Of a DNA stretch of 64,000 nt, positions 50,603 through 62,064 are shown in pieces. The translations under genes and the position numbers were made by a program. The stretch's first letter is position 1; every line of letters begins with the position of its first letter. The DNA is from Candidatus Gastranaerophilales bacterium (lineage in GTDB: Bacteria; Cyanobacteriota; Vampirovibrionia; Gastranaerophilales; Gastranaerophilaceae), in the NCBI GenBank assembly GCA_944323145.1, contig CALURJ010000002.1:1-64000 (forward strand). Reading direction: 5' to 3'. A model generated the notes under the pieces. It saw nothing but the letters and a program-made list of their open reading frames with translations. It ran no database searches and was not told where the DNA came from.

Positions 50603-50730
50603 TATAAAACACTCCTTACTACTTAATTTATAACTCAACTGAAAAATTTTTTTTGACATGTTATAATATTTTATTAAGAAATTTTTACAATAAATATAGT
50701 AATACTATTTCCTTGTTATAATCTTGATAG

Positions 50731-52011
<1,281 letters not shown>

Positions 52012-52108
52012 GATCGTGCCCGATTCACCCTCCATCTTGGTTTTGAATAAATATCTATACAGTCTAAACTAAAGAAGGAGTATAGCTGTCCCAACGTCAG
52101 CAGCTAGT

Positions 52109-53011
52109 TCAGAATAAAATTATTAAGATTAACTTTAGGGTATTTCGATATCCTAAAGTTTTTCTTTCCTGCCATAAAAATTTAATTGTTTCCGGGCGGA
52201 TTTTAATGTTATTTTTAATATTTATTTTTGTTATGTAGTCGCTGTGCAATCTTTTATCACCGGTTACCAGAGAACTGTTGCCTGCATTATTTTTGTGGCG
52301 TCTGTATCCTAAAAGAGTGTTATAAATAATTGCAGAACCGCCGATTAAGTGTGCAAAGTTGAAAAGAAATTTATCGGGACAGATTTTCCATTTATCAGTA
52401 TTTTGGTAGTCCTTAATCATTTCGATTGAAGCTTTTCTAAACATTGCAGAGCTGTTAGGTGACCAGTACCAACCGCCAAAACGTTTATGCTTAAGAATTT
52501 GATAATTAACCTGCAAATCATATAATTGTTCAATACCTTCAGTGTCATTTTGAACTTGTATCAAAATATTATTTTGTTCAATTGTTGGAGAGGAAATTGA
52601 ATTCAGGGTATGTATTTCGTCATCTTCTCCGATTTCTGCAATTCTGCATGAAGTAAATGCAACTGAAGTTTCAAGATGTACTTTTATATGACATTTTGCG
52701 TAATCGCTCATCAAAATATCATCACTGTCAATAAAACTTATAAATTGACCTTTTGCAGCCTTTAAACCTGTTATCATAGACGCAAGCTGCCCTGAATTTT
52801 TTTCATGTTTTATCAGTGTAATTCTTAAATCTTGATTATCTGCAATAAAGCTTTCCACTACTTCGCGAGACTTATCATTTGAGCAATCATCCACAACAAT
52901 AATTTCAAAGTTTTTATAAGTTTGAGCCTTAATACTTTCAAGAGTTCTCAATATATATTTTTCATAGTTGTAAGAAGTTACAACAAAAGTGACAAGCGGC
53001 AGCTTAAGCAT
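52109..53011 (-). CDS. Glycosyltransferase family 2
   Basis: 300 residues from the ATG at 53011, with AAAGGA upstream; a longer frame from 53086 runs into the TerC gene. GT-A fold: LVTFVVTSYNYEKYILRTLESIKAQTYKNFEIIVVDDCSND, then FISFIDSDDILM (the D-x-D metal site). A C-terminal helical part is shared with wall and LPS transferases. It adds a sugar from a nucleotide sugar; acceptor unknown. It overlaps the end of the upstream TerC gene by 8 nt, so they are coupled. Confidence 0.85.
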   Translation of the reverse strand: MLKLPLVTFVVTSYNYEKYILRTLESIKAQTYKNFEIIVVDDCSNDKSREVVESFIADNQDLRITLIKHEKNSGQLASMITGLKAAKGQFISFIDSDDILMSDYAKCHIKVHLETSVAFTSCRIAEIGEDDEIHTLNSISSPTIEQNNILIQVQNDTEGIEQLYDLQVNYQILKHKRFGGWYWSPNSSAMFRKASIEMIKDYQNTDKWKICPDKFLFNFAHLIGGSAIIYNTLLGYRRHKNNAGNSSLVTGDKRLHSDYITKINIKNNIKIRPETIKFLWQERKTLGYRNTLKLILIILF

Positions 53012-54074
53012 TTTCTGAATCCTTTTGAGCGAGCAACCTTTCCATTTTTTTATTATGCATAATTGACGAAATAAATGCTGCAACAATAAAGCCTAGTCCG
53101 ATACCGCCTGTTACAACTTCCGGAATTTCTTTAACTGTTGAAACAAGCATTAAGCAGGCTAACGCTCCTATCGCCCAGTGCGCTCCGTGTTCAAGGTATA
53201 AAAATTGTTTTAAGGTTTTCTTTTCAACAAGCATTATTGTTAAAGAACGTACAAACATAGCACCAATTGCAAGCCCTATTGAAATAATAATTATATCTTT
53301 ACTCAATGCAAAAGCCCCCAGAACACCGTCAAGTGAGAATGACGCATCAATTAATTCAAGATAAATAAAGCTGATGAGTCCTGTGCACCCTGCCCCTTTT
53401 GCTGCACAGCTTGCAAGCCTCATTTCTTCATGTTTTTCGAGATAGTGAGTAAATCCGTCAATTGCAAGATATGTAATTATGCCTGAAATTCCGGCAATCA
53501 TAACATGGATTTTTTGTTCTGCCGGTACAACATTTTGTGTAGCAAGAAGCATTAAAAGAGAAATAATAACTTCAATACCTTTTATGTGGTCAAAATGTGA
53601 GAGCCACTGTTCTATAGGTCTTATCCAGTGAACCTCTTTTTCGTGGTTGAAAAAGTAGTTTAAGAAAAGCATAATTAAAAACATTCCGCCGAAAGTGACA
53701 ATCGGGGCATGTGTCTGATGCAGGTAATATGCGTATTTATCAGCATTTGTAAGAGCAATATTTGCAACATCAAGCATGCTTAACTTAGCAAATATTGATA
53801 CAACTAAAATCGGGAATAAAAATCTCATACCAAAAACCGCTATTAAAATCCCCCAGGTTAAAAATCTCATTCTCCACTTATGGCTCATTTTTTCAAGCTT
53901 CATCGCATTGACAACAGCATTATCAAAGGACAAGCTTACTTCTAAAATCCCAAGAACCATTGCGATGAATACACATGTCCATCCTGTTCCCCCGTGGACA
54001 TGTTCTCCCCAGAAATATGCGCCGATAAGACCGGCTATTGTTACTATGTATGAGCCTAAAAAGTATTCTAACAT
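53004..54074 (-). CDS. TerC/DUF475-family membrane protein
   Basis: 356 residues, nine or so membrane helices. DUF475-type features: AMVLGILEVSLSFDNAVVNAMKL (the S-F-D-N-A motif, a candidate metal site), WGILIAVFGMRFLFPI, and the second half LELIDASFSLDGVLGAFALSKD (S-F-S-L-D-G). The paired acidic motifs are characteristic of TerC-superfamily proteins, linked to tellurite resistance and manganese or calcium export. GGGAG precedes the ATG at 54074. Substrate not known. Confidence 0.85.
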   Translation of the reverse strand: MLEYFLGSYIVTIAGLIGAYFWGEHVHGGTGWTCVFIAMVLGILEVSLSFDNAVVNAMKLEKMSHKWRMRFLTWGILIAVFGMRFLFPILVVSIFAKLSMLDVANIALTNADKYAYYLHQTHAPIVTFGGMFLIMLFLNYFFNHEKEVHWIRPIEQWLSHFDHIKGIEVIISLLMLLATQNVVPAEQKIHVMIAGISGIITYLAIDGFTHYLEKHEEMRLASCAAKGAGCTGLISFIYLELIDASFSLDGVLGAFALSKDIIIISIGLAIGAMFVRSLTIMLVEKKTLKQFLYLEHGAHWAIGALACLMLVSTVKEIPEVVTGGIGLGFIVAAFISSIMHNKKMERLLAQKDSENA

Positions 54075-54150
54075 TGGTAAATCTCCCTTGTTTTATTTAT
54101 AAAATTAATTATATAAAAAATCCTAGATAAATACAACAGCTTTACATGAC

Positions 54151-54179
54151 TTGCATTTTAAGTAAATTAAGACTATACT
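54151..54179 (+). promoter_or_regulatory. Sigma70-type promoter of prepilin locus 3
   Basis: TTGCAT (54151-54156), a 17-bp spacer and TATACT (54174-54179). GAAAGGGAAG and ATG at 54225 follow. Confidence 0.75.
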
Positions 54180-54224
54180 TTTTAAAGTTATTTATTATTA
54201 TATTTATTATGAAAGGGAAGCAAA

Positions 54225-55111
54225 ATGAGAAATGTGTTATGTAACGATACCTTCGGGGGGGGGGCGTTCTAGGCTCAGCCGGAAGACATGAGGTTAAGGA
54301 GGCAAGAGGTCAGGCTAGTATCGGAGAGCAAGGCTCACAAAAAAGTAAATACCTTCCCTTAATAGGGAGGGGAAAAGTGACTTTTTTGAAACGAACTTAT
54401 TCACTTAAGAAAAAAGCTGCTTTCACTTTGGCTGAGGTTTTGATTACTCTCGGCATAATTGGTGTGGTTGCCGCTATGACAATGCCTGTATTGGTTGCAA
54501 AATATCAGCATAAAGCTCTCGAATCCGCTTTTAAAAAGACTTATTCATCTTTAATGCAGGCAATGATATATGCTGAACCGGAAACAATAACTGATATAAC
54601 TGGCGGAGGTGTTGTCGGTGGCGACAGTTAATTTTATTCGAAATTATGGGAAAAATATAATGTTGTTGAGAATATGACAGAAAAAGATAGGTTTGCTATG
54701 GATAAAATTTATAGCTCGGATGGCGTGGGAAATATAAAATCTTACAGTAAAAAACAGGATGCGGATGTAGAATGCCCGCAAAAACCAAATTTGATGGCCG
54801 CAGATGGAACATCTGTTGGCGGTTTATATAATTGTGCAGGTATGTGGATAAGTATTGACGTTAATGGTCCTTATAAAAAACCGAATGCGCTTGGCCACGA
54901 TATTTTTTATTTTAGTGTTGATAGTCAGACAAAACAGCTGTTTCCGCTTGGAATGAATAAAGTTACAGGCTATTGGAATTTTTCAGCTAAGGACAGGTAT
55001 TGTTCGGTAAATTCTACTGATGTTAAAAATGGGTATGGTTGTACATCTTTTGCTCTTGCCAATAAGTGCCCCGATGATGCTTCTAAATCATATTGGGAAT
55101 GTTTACCATAG
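54225..55111 (+). pseudogene. Type IV prepilin-like protein (locus 3 of 4), G-run frame break plus one in-frame TAA
   Basis: The ATG at 54225 has GAAAGGG and a consensus promoter. The G10 run puts it out of frame. With G11 it reads through a leader containing KYLPLIGRGKVTFLKRTYSL and into KKKAA/FTLAEVLITLGIIGVVAAMTMP. A GTG at 54377 with AGGGAGGGG upstream is an alternative start independent of the run. After residue 85 of that frame a TAA at 54629-54631 interrupts the gene. The same frame then continues uninterrupted from 54632 to the stop at 55111, with the Cys-rich C-domain typical of these proteins. One nonsense base is enough to explain it. So it is either a recent pseudogene, or a readthrough or assembly error. 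Confidence 0.8.
54255..54264 (+). repeat. G10 homopolymer in the leader of prepilin locus 3
   Basis: Ten G beginning at codon 11 after the ATG at 54225. At G10 translation gives MRNVLCNDTFGGGAF and stops. With G11 the frame is open for 66 residues into the prepilin motif. Confidence 0.92.
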
Positions 55112-55126
55112 AATGGCGGGTGATGT

Positions 55127-55154
55127 TTGAAAAAAAATATTTTCTTGATATACT
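55127..55154 (+). promoter_or_regulatory. Promoter ending 6 nt before the prfA ATG (leaderless)
   Basis: TTGAAA (55127-55132), a 16-bp spacer, TATACT (55149-55154), TAAGTT, ATG at 55161. There is no Shine-Dalgarno. This is the clearest leaderless case in the window because the -35 is also good. Confidence 0.8.
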
Positions 55155-55160
55155 TAAGTT

Positions 55161-56243
55161 ATGAAAGATATGTTAGACAAAATTCTCCAGATTGAGAAGA
55201 AATATAATGAATTAGGTGTTACCCTTTCAGATCCGGAAGTTATCCACGATTATAAAAAATTCCGAGATCTTTCCAAACAGCGCAAATCAATGGAAGAAAC
55301 AGTAAATCTCTATTATGAATGGAAAAAAGCTGTTGATGCAATTGATGAAGCAAAACAAATGATGCATGAAGAAAAAGATGAGGAAATGAAAAGTTTTCTT
55401 AAAGCTGAAATTGAAAGCAATGAGGCTAAGCTTCCGGTATATGAAGAAAAAATGAAAGTTCTTCTGCTTCCGCGTGATCCGATGGATGACAAAGATATTA
55501 TGCTTGAAATACGAGGCGGCGCAGGTGGTGATGAGGCTAATATTTTTGCGGGAGATCTTGCAAGAATGTATATGAGATATGCAGATAAGAAAGGCTGGCA
55601 GACGCAGGTTTTAAGTAAAACAGAATGTGAAGCCGGCGGTGTTTCCGAAATCATTATTTCAATAAAAGGTGATGCTGTGTATTCACAGTTGAAATATGAG
55701 TCCGGTGTTCACAGAGTTCAAAGAGTTCCGGCAACGGAATCTCAGGGCAGAGTTCATACATCTACCGCGACTGTCGCTGTTATGCCCGAAGTTGACGATG
55801 TTGAAGTTGAACTTAATATGAACGATGTTGAAATTACTACTGCACGTTCGGGCGGCGCAGGCGGACAAAACGTTAACAAAGTTGAAACTGCCGCACGTGT
55901 TTTTCACAAACCTACTGGAATAATGATTTTCTGTACGGAAGAACGTTCCCAACTCCAGAATAAGGAGCGTGCCCTTCAAATATTGAAGGCAAAACTTTAT
56001 GACATGGAAGTTCAGAAACAAATGCAGGAAATTACTGATTTAAGACGTTCTCAGGTCGGGACAGGCGACAGAAGCGAGCGTATCAGAACTTATAATTTCC
56101 CTCAGGGGCGTCTGACCGATCACAGAATTAATCATAACCTAAACGTAAATACTGTTATTGACGGTGATCTTGATGAGTTGATAAATCTGCTTATGGAACA
56201 CGATCAGAAGTTAAAATTAGAAAAATTAGCAGAGGTAAATTAG
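55161..56243 (+). CDS. prfA: Peptide chain release factor 1
   Basis: 360 residues. It terminates translation at UAA/UAG. The GGQ motif is [21 protein letters not shown], and the codon-recognition tripeptide PAT lies in [27 protein letters not shown], which marks RF1 rather than RF2. Start choice rests on the promoter 6 nt upstream and the standard N-terminus. It is first in a run with ylxR (1-nt overlap), infB, rbfA and truB. prfA is not usually attached to that operon, so the junction is a local rearrangement. Confidence 0.97.
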   Translation: MKDMLDKILQIEKKYNELGVTLSDPEVIHDYKKFRDLSKQRKSMEETVNLYYEWKKAVDAIDEAKQMMHEEKDEEMKSFLKAEIESNEAKLPVYEEKMKVLLLPRDPMDDKDIMLEIRGGAGGDEANIFAGDLARMYMRYADKKGWQTQVLSKTECEAGGVSEIIISIKGDAVYSQLKYESGVHRVQRVPATESQGRVHTSTATVAVMPEVDDVEVELNMNDVEITTARSGGAGGQNVNKVETAARVFHKPTGIMIFCTEERSQLQNKERALQILKAKLYDMEVQKQMQEITDLRRSQVGTGDRSERIRTYNFPQGRLTDHRINHNLNVNTVIDGDLDELINLLMEHDQKLKLEKLAEVN

Positions 56244-56488
56244 TGGTTGATAGAAAATGTGTCGGATGCGGAAAACTTAAAAATAAAGATGAATTAATAA
56301 AAATTACTAAGGAAAATCAAAGCGGCGACATCATTATAAACCATAGCAATAAAATATTTGGCAGATCTGTTTATCTTTGTTATAATAATTCGTGTATAGA
56401 AGCAGCTTTTAAAAAAAATAAAATCGCAAAAGCTCTAAGGGCTCCTGTACCGGAAGATTTGAAAGGAAAATTAATAAATGAGTTTTGA
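56243..56488 (+). CDS. ylxR: YlxR/RnpM family RNA-binding protein
   Basis: 81 residues. RKCVGCGKLKNKDELIKI and the later GRSVYLCYNNSCIEAAFKKNKIAKAL are the family blocks, usually found in nusA-ylxR-infB operons. The Bacillus homologue binds RNase P RNA. The start GTG at 56243 shares its G with the prfA stop, and its end overlaps infB by 11 nt, so translation is coupled. nusA is not present here. Confidence 0.92.
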   Translation: MVDRKCVGCGKLKNKDELIKITKENQSGDIIINHSNKIFGRSVYLCYNNSCIEAAFKKNKIAKALRAPVPEDLKGKLINEF

Positions 56489-58970
56489 AACAATTAGAAT
56501 AAATGAATTAGCAAAAGAACTCGGACTTACGAGTAAGGAAGTTATAGAAAAATTTGCACAGATTTCTGTAACCGGCAAAACTCATTCCAGTACAGTTACC
56601 CTTGATCAGGTAAAAAGATTAAAAGAATTTATTGCATCAGGCGGTGTTAAAGAGGCTAAAAAACCAAAAGCTTTTGTTGTGAAAAAAGCAAAAACTTCAG
56701 ATAACGAGCCTGAAATAAAGGAAGAACCTAAAGAAGAAAAGAAACCTGCTTTGAAAACATCTATTCCAAAAGTTGAGGTTGTAAAACCAAAACCGCAAAG
56801 CCGTTTGGAAATTGTCAGACGTGCACCCAAAAAACCTGTAACTGATAAAAATGAAACTGAAGCAAAACGTCAGCCTATGAGCACTGAACGACCGCCCAGA
56901 GGAGAAAAAGGCAAACCTTTCCCTGCCAGAAAGGACGGCAGTGCTCCGGCTAAAAAACCTTTTGAAAGACCGGCGGGCGAAAGAAAACCTATTCAAAGAA
57001 CAATTATTTCACAGGATATTTATGAAAATAAAGGACAGGGCAGAAGACGTTCGGCCGACGGAAAGAAAAAAGGAAAAGACTTTAATTCTAAAAAAGAAGA
57101 ACAGGAAAGAATTTCTTTAGAAAAGGCTGCTGCTCAAAAACATAAGAAAAAAGTTCATAAAGAAGAAGAAGTTAAAGAAGTTAAACAGATTGTTGTAAAT
57201 CGTGCAATGACAATCAGCGAGCTTGCGGACAAAATTCAGAAAACTCCCGCCGAAATAGTTAAATTTTTGATGTTTCAGGGGATTATGGCAACTGTAAACC
57301 AGCTTATAGATGTTGATGTTATTAAAAAAGTATGCGCTGAATATGACCTTGAGGTGCTAGACGAAGATTTAGACGCTTACATGGAAGAAGAACTTGAAAA
57401 AGAAGAAAAAGTTAAAAAATTAAAAGAAGTTGATTCCAAATTATTAAAAAAACGAGCACCTGTTGTAAGTATTATGGGGCACGTTGATCACGGTAAAACA
57501 ACGCTGTTAGACAGTATCAGAGCTTCTAAACATAAAATCGTTGCAACAGAAGTAGGCGGTATTACCCAATCTATTGGTGCTTATACTGTTTATCTTGATA
57601 ACAATAAAGAAAAGAAAATTGTGTTTGTTGATACTCCGGGGCACGAAGCTTTTACAGAGATGAGAGCCCGCGGGGCAAAAGCTACAGATATCGCAATCCT
57701 TGTTGTTGCGGCTGATGACGGTATAATGCCCCAGACGATTGAGGCTATTAATCATGCGAAAGCTGCAGAAGTTCCTATTATCGTTGCAGTTAACAAGATT
57801 GATAAACCGGGAGCTAACCCTGATAAAATTTTACAGCAGTTAACCGAACACGGTCTTGTCCCTGAAGAATGGGGCGGGGATACTATTACTGTTAAAGTTT
57901 CTGCTTTGCAGGGAACAGGTATTGATGAATTACTTGAATATATTCTTCTGGTTGCCGATCTTCAGGATCTTAAAGCTAATCCGAAAGCGGAAGCTTCGGG
58001 GGTTGTAATTGAAGCTAATTTGGATAAAGGCAAAGGCCCTGTTGCTACATTGCTTGTCCAAAACGGTACTTTGCGTGTAGGCAACTGCATTGTTGTCGGA
58101 ACTGCTTGCGGTCGTGTAAGAGCATTGCTGTCCGACAGCGGAGAAAGAATTCAAAAGGCTGAACCTTCCACTCCTGTAGAAATTTTGGGTCTAACAGAAG
58201 TTCCCCAGGCAGGTGATTACTTTGAAGTTGTTAAAAATGAAAAAGAGATGAAAACAATTGTTGAAGAACGTAAAGAAAAAGAACGCAACAAACGTCTTGA
58301 TGCAATGCTTCCTGCTCACGTCAGACGTGAGGCTGTTGCGGGCGAAGATGATATTCCGCAGTTGAATTTGATTATTAAAGCAAATACTAACGGTGCTGCG
58401 GAAGCGGTTTCTCAGGCTATTGCCCAATTGGATTCAAAAGAAATTAAAACAAAAATTATTCACGTTGGTGTCGGTGATATTTCTGAAGCTGATGTTATGC
58501 TTGCTTCTGCTTCGGGTGCTTTGATTTTAGGCTTCACTGTTAAGGAAGATGCAAACGCTCTTGCGGCTGCTGAAAAAGAAGGAGTTACAATCAAGAAATA
58601 CGATATTATTTATCAAATTCTTGAAGATATTGAAAAAACAATGCTATCGCTTCTTGAACCTGAAATTAAGGAAGTTGAACTCGGTAAGGCAGAAGTCCGC
58701 CAGGTATTTACAATCGGTAAAACAACAAGAATTGCGGGTTGCTATGTAACAGAAGGCAAGATTGTCAGAAGTAAAGATGCGGTTCTTTATCGTGACGGAA
58801 AAGAACTGTTCCGCGGTGCAATTGATCAGTTAAAACGTTTCAAGGATGATGTGAAAGAGGTCGCTCAAGGCTTTGAATGCGGTATATCATTTAGCAAATG
58901 GAATGATATTGAAGTCGGCGATATTATAGAAGTTTCTACCAAGGAAGAAGTAGAACGCCAGAGTCTGTAA
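56478..58970 (+). CDS. infB: Translation initiation factor IF-2
   Basis: 830 residues. IF2-N domain (residues 1-55), a long charged linker (about 60-240), a second IF2-N-like domain ([27 protein letters not shown]) and then the GTPase: G1 [13 protein letters not shown]3 [17 protein letters not shown]4 NKIDK, G5 SAL. Domains II-IV complete it. It brings fMet-tRNA to the 30S subunit. It is cotranscribed with ylxR and followed by rbfA after 45 nt. Confidence 0.97.
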   Translation: MSFETIRINELAKELGLTSKEVIEKFAQISVTGKTHSSTVTLDQVKRLKEFIASGGVKEAKKPKAFVVKKAKTSDNEPEIKEEPKEEKKPALKTSIPKVEVVKPKPQSRLEIVRRAPKKPVTDKNETEAKRQPMSTERPPRGEKGKPFPARKDGSAPAKKPFERPAGERKPIQRTIISQDIYENKGQGRRRSADGKKKGKDFNSKKEEQERISLEKAAAQKHKKKVHKEEEVKEVKQIVVNRAMTISELADKIQKTPAEIVKFLMFQGIMATVNQLIDVDVIKKVCAEYDLEVLDEDLDAYMEEELEKEEKVKKLKEVDSKLLKKRAPVVSIMGHVDHGKTTLLDSIRASKHKIVATEVGGITQSIGAYTVYLDNNKEKKIVFVDTPGHEAFTEMRARGAKATDIAILVVAADDGIMPQTIEAINHAKAAEVPIIVAVNKIDKPGANPDKILQQLTEHGLVPEEWGGDTITVKVSALQGTGIDELLEYILLVADLQDLKANPKAEASGVVIEANLDKGKGPVATLLVQNGTLRVGNCIVVGTACGRVRALLSDSGERIQKAEPSTPVEILGLTEVPQAGDYFEVVKNEKEMKTIVEERKEKERNKRLDAMLPAHVRREAVAGEDDIPQLNLIIKANTNGAAEAVSQAIAQLDSKEIKTKIIHVGVGDISEADVMLASASGALILGFTVKEDANALAAAEKEGVTIKKYDIIYQILEDIEKTMLSLLEPEIKEVELGKAEVRQVFTIGKTTRIAGCYVTEGKIVRSKDAVLYRDGKELFRGAIDQLKRFKDDVKEVAQGFECGISFSKWNDIEVGDIIEVSTKEEVERQSL

Positions 58971-59015
58971 TTTTTCTGGTTTTATGTTATACTGATTTTT
59001 ACTAAGGAGAAAATT

Positions 59016-59360
59016 ATGACTCTAAGAAATGAACGTGTTAGAAAAGAATTAATGAGAGATATCTCTGATATTTTGCGAAAGGAAGTCAGAGGACTTGCCG
59101 GTGTTGTATCGGTTGTTGATGTTGAAGTTTCTCATGACAATTCATTTGCAAAAGTTATATATAGTGTTCTGGGCTCTGATGAGCAGGTAGAAAAAACAAA
59201 AGAAATTATTGAAAAAAGTACCCCGAAAATCCGCTATGAAGTCGGTAAACGTATACGGCTCAGATTAACTCCGGAATTAAAATTTGTTTATACCGATTCT
59301 CTGGAAAAAGGTTCGAGAGTGAGCGAAATTATTGATAAAATTTCCCGCGGAGAGCTGTAA
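59016..59360 (+). CDS. rbfA: Ribosome-binding factor A
   Basis: 114 residues. The single KH-like domain shows ERVRKELMRDISDILRKEVRG, VDVEVSHDNSFAKVIYSVLG and the end RLRLTPELKFVYTDSLEKGSRVSEIIDKI, the family signature. It helps mature the 30S subunit. It has its own AAGGAG and a TTATACT promoter-like box in the 45-nt gap after infB, so internal initiation is possible. Confidence 0.95.
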   Translation: MTLRNERVRKELMRDISDILRKEVRGLAGVVSVVDVEVSHDNSFAKVIYSVLGSDEQVEKTKEIIEKSTPKIRYEVGKRIRLRLTPELKFVYTDSLEKGSRVSEIIDKISRGEL

Positions 59361-59365
59361 TCCTT

Positions 59366-60217
59366 ATGTTTGGATTTTTGAATATTTATAAACCCAAAGG
59401 TATGACATCTCATGATGTCGTGGCAAAATTAAGACGGATTACAAAAATAAAACAGATAGGACATACCGGAACTTTAGATCCTTTTGCCGAGGGCGTTTTG
59501 CCTGTTTGTGTAGGGAAAGCAACACGGCTGATTGAATATTTAAGCGATGATAAAGAATATATTGCAACAGTTCAATTCGGAGCTGCAACAACGACTTATG
59601 ATTTGGAAGGCGAAAAAACTTATGTTTCCGATAAAAAGGTAAACCAAGATGATGTTGAGAATTTTTTGAAATATTTTGAAGGCGAAATTTCTCAGCTCCC
59701 TCCGATTTATTCGGCAATAAAAGTTAACGGCAAAAAACTCTATGAATATGCGCGTAAGGGTGAAAAGGTTGAAGTTGCCCCGCGTAAAGTTACTGTATAC
59801 AGTATAAAATTAAAAAGTTTTGACTATGACTTACAGCAGGCTGAAATTCTTGTAAAATGTTCAAAGGGAACATATATTCGCTCTATTGCGCATGATCTAG
59901 GACAAAAGCTAGGATGCGGTGCATATCTTGTAAGGCTTATTCGAACTCAGGCAGGGTGTTTCAGGATTGATGATTCCATTGGATTAAAGGACGATATGAA
60001 TATTTATGATAATCTTATCAACCCTGTTTTTAAACTGAATTATCCTCAATATGCCGTTGAAGATGATGAACTTGATAAAATTAAACATGGAATGCCGATA
60101 AAAAATAAAAATATTGAGTATGGCAGTATTGTTATTTTGATTTATAATAAAAATGAAATCTGCGCTGTTGGTGAAGCAGATAATGATAAGATAAAATTAA
60201 AGAAAGTGTTTTTATAA
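59366..60217 (+). CDS. truB: tRNA pseudouridine(55) synthase
   Basis: 283 residues. IYKPKGMTSHDVVAKLRRI and GHTGTLDPFAEGVLPVCVGKATRL hold the catalytic Asp. Also GAATTTYDLEG, YSAIKVNGKKLYEYARKGE and CSKGTYIRSIAHDLG. It modifies U55 of tRNA. It lies 5 nt after rbfA, and its stop overlaps the next start (TAATG), so translation is coupled. Confidence 0.96.
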   Translation: MFGFLNIYKPKGMTSHDVVAKLRRITKIKQIGHTGTLDPFAEGVLPVCVGKATRLIEYLSDDKEYIATVQFGAATTTYDLEGEKTYVSDKKVNQDDVENFLKYFEGEISQLPPIYSAIKVNGKKLYEYARKGEKVEVAPRKVTVYSIKLKSFDYDLQQAEILVKCSKGTYIRSIAHDLGQKLGCGAYLVRLIRTQAGCFRIDDSIGLKDDMNIYDNLINPVFKLNYPQYAVEDDELDKIKHGMPIKNKNIEYGSIVILIYNKNEICAVGEADNDKIKLKKVFL

Positions 60218-61071
60218 TGAAAAAGATTTTGTTAACAATATTATTGCTGGCTGCCGGACAGATGAGTTTTGCGTCATGTGATACGCAAAATTGCATCCCT
60301 CCTTATGATTTAACATCGGGGTTTTCAAGATTTTTCAGTAAGGTTACGGGACAAAATTTTATCGCTGAAAAAGTTGGTGAAAGTATTGCAAAGAAAGCGA
60401 TAAAAAAGGAAATTACAAGCGGTAAAATTGATGTTAATTTAAAATCTTTCAGCACAAGAGATTTGAAGGCCGGCAGGTTTAAGTCACTTGAAATTATTGG
60501 CAAGGATATTGTTGTAGACGGAATTTATATTTCGTATTTTAGAACTAAAACCATTTGCGATTTTAACTATGTTGTTCAGGATAAAAATGGCGATGTTATA
60601 GTAAAAGAAGATATTCCGGTTTATGCTGAAACAACAATCACAGAAGATGATTTGAATAATACTATGAATTCCGCGGATTACAAACGTCTTGTAAATGATA
60701 TAAATATGCTTGGCGGAAGTTTGAATTTATTCCAGATTGTTTCTACATCGGTAAAACTTAAAAAAGGAAAAATGTTCTATATAATGAAATATTCGCTTCC
60801 TTTTGTAAGAAAACCGCAGGAAATTGTTATAAGTGCAGATTTGTGCGTTCATAACGGCGAGATTATTCTTGCAAATACAAATTTTGTCAGTGAAAATCTT
60901 GCTCTGGATATTAATAAATTTTCTAAATTATTGAATTATATTAACCCACTTGATTTTTCTGCTAAAATACTGGAAAATAAAAATGCGAGATTTAATATTC
61001 GCAATGTCAATGTCTCCGGAGATAAAATTACGTTTGACGGAACGATTACAGTTTTAAAGGATAAGGAATAA
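60217..61071 (+). CDS. Exported DUF2993 (LmeA-like) protein
   Basis: 284 residues. Signal peptide MKKILLTILLLAAGQMSFA with Cys after it. IDVNLKSFSTRDLKAGRFKSLEIIGKDIVVDGIYISYFRTKTICDFNYV is the DUF2993 pattern. The family in actinobacteria and cyanobacteria includes lipid-binding or phospholipase-like proteins of the envelope. The role here is unknown. It overlaps truB and is 4 nt from the next gene, so it belongs to the same transcript. Confidence 0.8.
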   Translation: MKKILLTILLLAAGQMSFASCDTQNCIPPYDLTSGFSRFFSKVTGQNFIAEKVGESIAKKAIKKEITSGKIDVNLKSFSTRDLKAGRFKSLEIIGKDIVVDGIYISYFRTKTICDFNYVVQDKNGDVIVKEDIPVYAETTITEDDLNNTMNSADYKRLVNDINMLGGSLNLFQIVSTSVKLKKGKMFYIMKYSLPFVRKPQEIVISADLCVHNGEIILANTNFVSENLALDINKFSKLLNYINPLDFSAKILENKNARFNIRNVNVSGDKITFDGTITVLKDKE

Positions 61072-61075
61072 AAAC

Positions 61076-61681
61076 ATGCGTAAGAACGAAAGAGTTTTTT
61101 TATTGGTAACGGGTGTAATAATGGTTGCTGTATGCTGTGTTTTGGGCTTAAGAATGCTTTATCATAATGATGAAAATGTTTCAGGCCCTCTGACTCCTGT
61201 TCCTGAAACTCAAATTCCGCCGGAAGAAAAAGAACCTGCTGCAAAGCCGGTTGAAAAAGTTTATGTGAATGTTTTCTTTATCGGTCAAAATGCCAATAAA
61301 GAAGAAGTTTATAAAGCTGTTAACAGGGAATACGATAAAGACGTAGACGGATCCAAAATAAAATTTGCTATTCAATCATTGATTGCAGGCCCAAAACCTG
61401 ATGAAAAAGCAAAGGGCGTATATTCTGAAATTCCTGACAGTACAAAAGTAATTTCGATTAATGAATCTGCCGACAAGGTTATTATTAATCTGAGCGCTGA
61501 TTTTGAAAACGGCGGAGGAACAGACAGTCTTTATAAAAGAATTTATCAAATTATAAAAACATCTAAACAAAATACTACAAAGCCTGTTTACCTTTATATA
61601 GAAGGTAATAAAGCAGATGTTATAGGCGGTGAGGGTATAATGATAACACAGCCTTTGAACGATAATTCTCTGGACGGATAA
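61076..61681 (+). CDS. Membrane-anchored GerMN-domain protein
   Basis: 201 residues. An N-terminal anchor (about 8-28) is followed by a Pro/Glu linker. The GerMN domain (about 60-190) is marked by YVNVFFIGQNANKEEVYKAVNRE, IKFAIQSLIAGPKPDEKAKGVYSEIPDSTKVISI and VIINLSADFENGGGTDSLYKRIYQII. The domain occurs in the Bacillus germination protein GerM and in envelope lipoproteins of many bacteria. It directly follows the DUF2993 gene, and the next start abuts its stop. Confidence 0.85.
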   Translation: MRKNERVFLLVTGVIMVAVCCVLGLRMLYHNDENVSGPLTPVPETQIPPEEKEPAAKPVEKVYVNVFFIGQNANKEEVYKAVNREYDKDVDGSKIKFAIQSLIAGPKPDEKAKGVYSEIPDSTKVISINESADKVIINLSADFENGGGTDSLYKRIYQIIKTSKQNTTKPVYLYIEGNKADVIGGEGIMITQPLNDNSLDG

Positions 61682-61951
61682 ATGAGCATAAAAGATTTAG
61701 ATTATTACCTCAATTTGAACTGGACACTTATAGAAGGTGAAGATTTAGATTTTGACGGGAATCCTTATCATTATATTGAGATAAGGGAAATTCCGAGTTT
61801 TTTATTTTGTGCGAAGACCGCTGAAAAAGCTGCTGCAGGCTATAAAACACAGCTTAAGTGGACTCTTCAGGTTATGCTTGAAAAAGGCGTTCATATCACA
61901 GAACCGGGTGAAGATGATGACGAACCTGATTGGGAAAAATTGTGTCCTTAA
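61682..61951 (+). CDS. Small HicB-like protein without a HicA partner
   Basis: 89 residues. It has the HicB-type order: a beta-strand IREIPSFLFCAKTAEKAAAG, a helix QLKWTLQVMLEKG, then HITEP and an acidic tail. In HicAB toxin-antitoxin pairs such a domain binds the small HicA toxin and carries a DNA-binding tail. Here no HicA is next to it and the DNA-binding domain is missing. It may be a stand-alone housekeeping relative. It abuts the GerMN gene, so translation is coupled. Confidence 0.6.
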   Translation: MSIKDLDYYLNLNWTLIEGEDLDFDGNPYHYIEIREIPSFLFCAKTAEKAAAGYKTQLKWTLQVMLEKGVHITEPGEDDDEPDWEKLCP

Positions 61952-62064
61952 ATAAAAAAGTGTTATAACAAGTTTAATATTGTTGATAAAGAAAGGATAC
62001 AACATAATTAAGTATTAATAACCTAAAATATCCATTGTTTTCTTGTAAATCTGTTATTGAAAAG

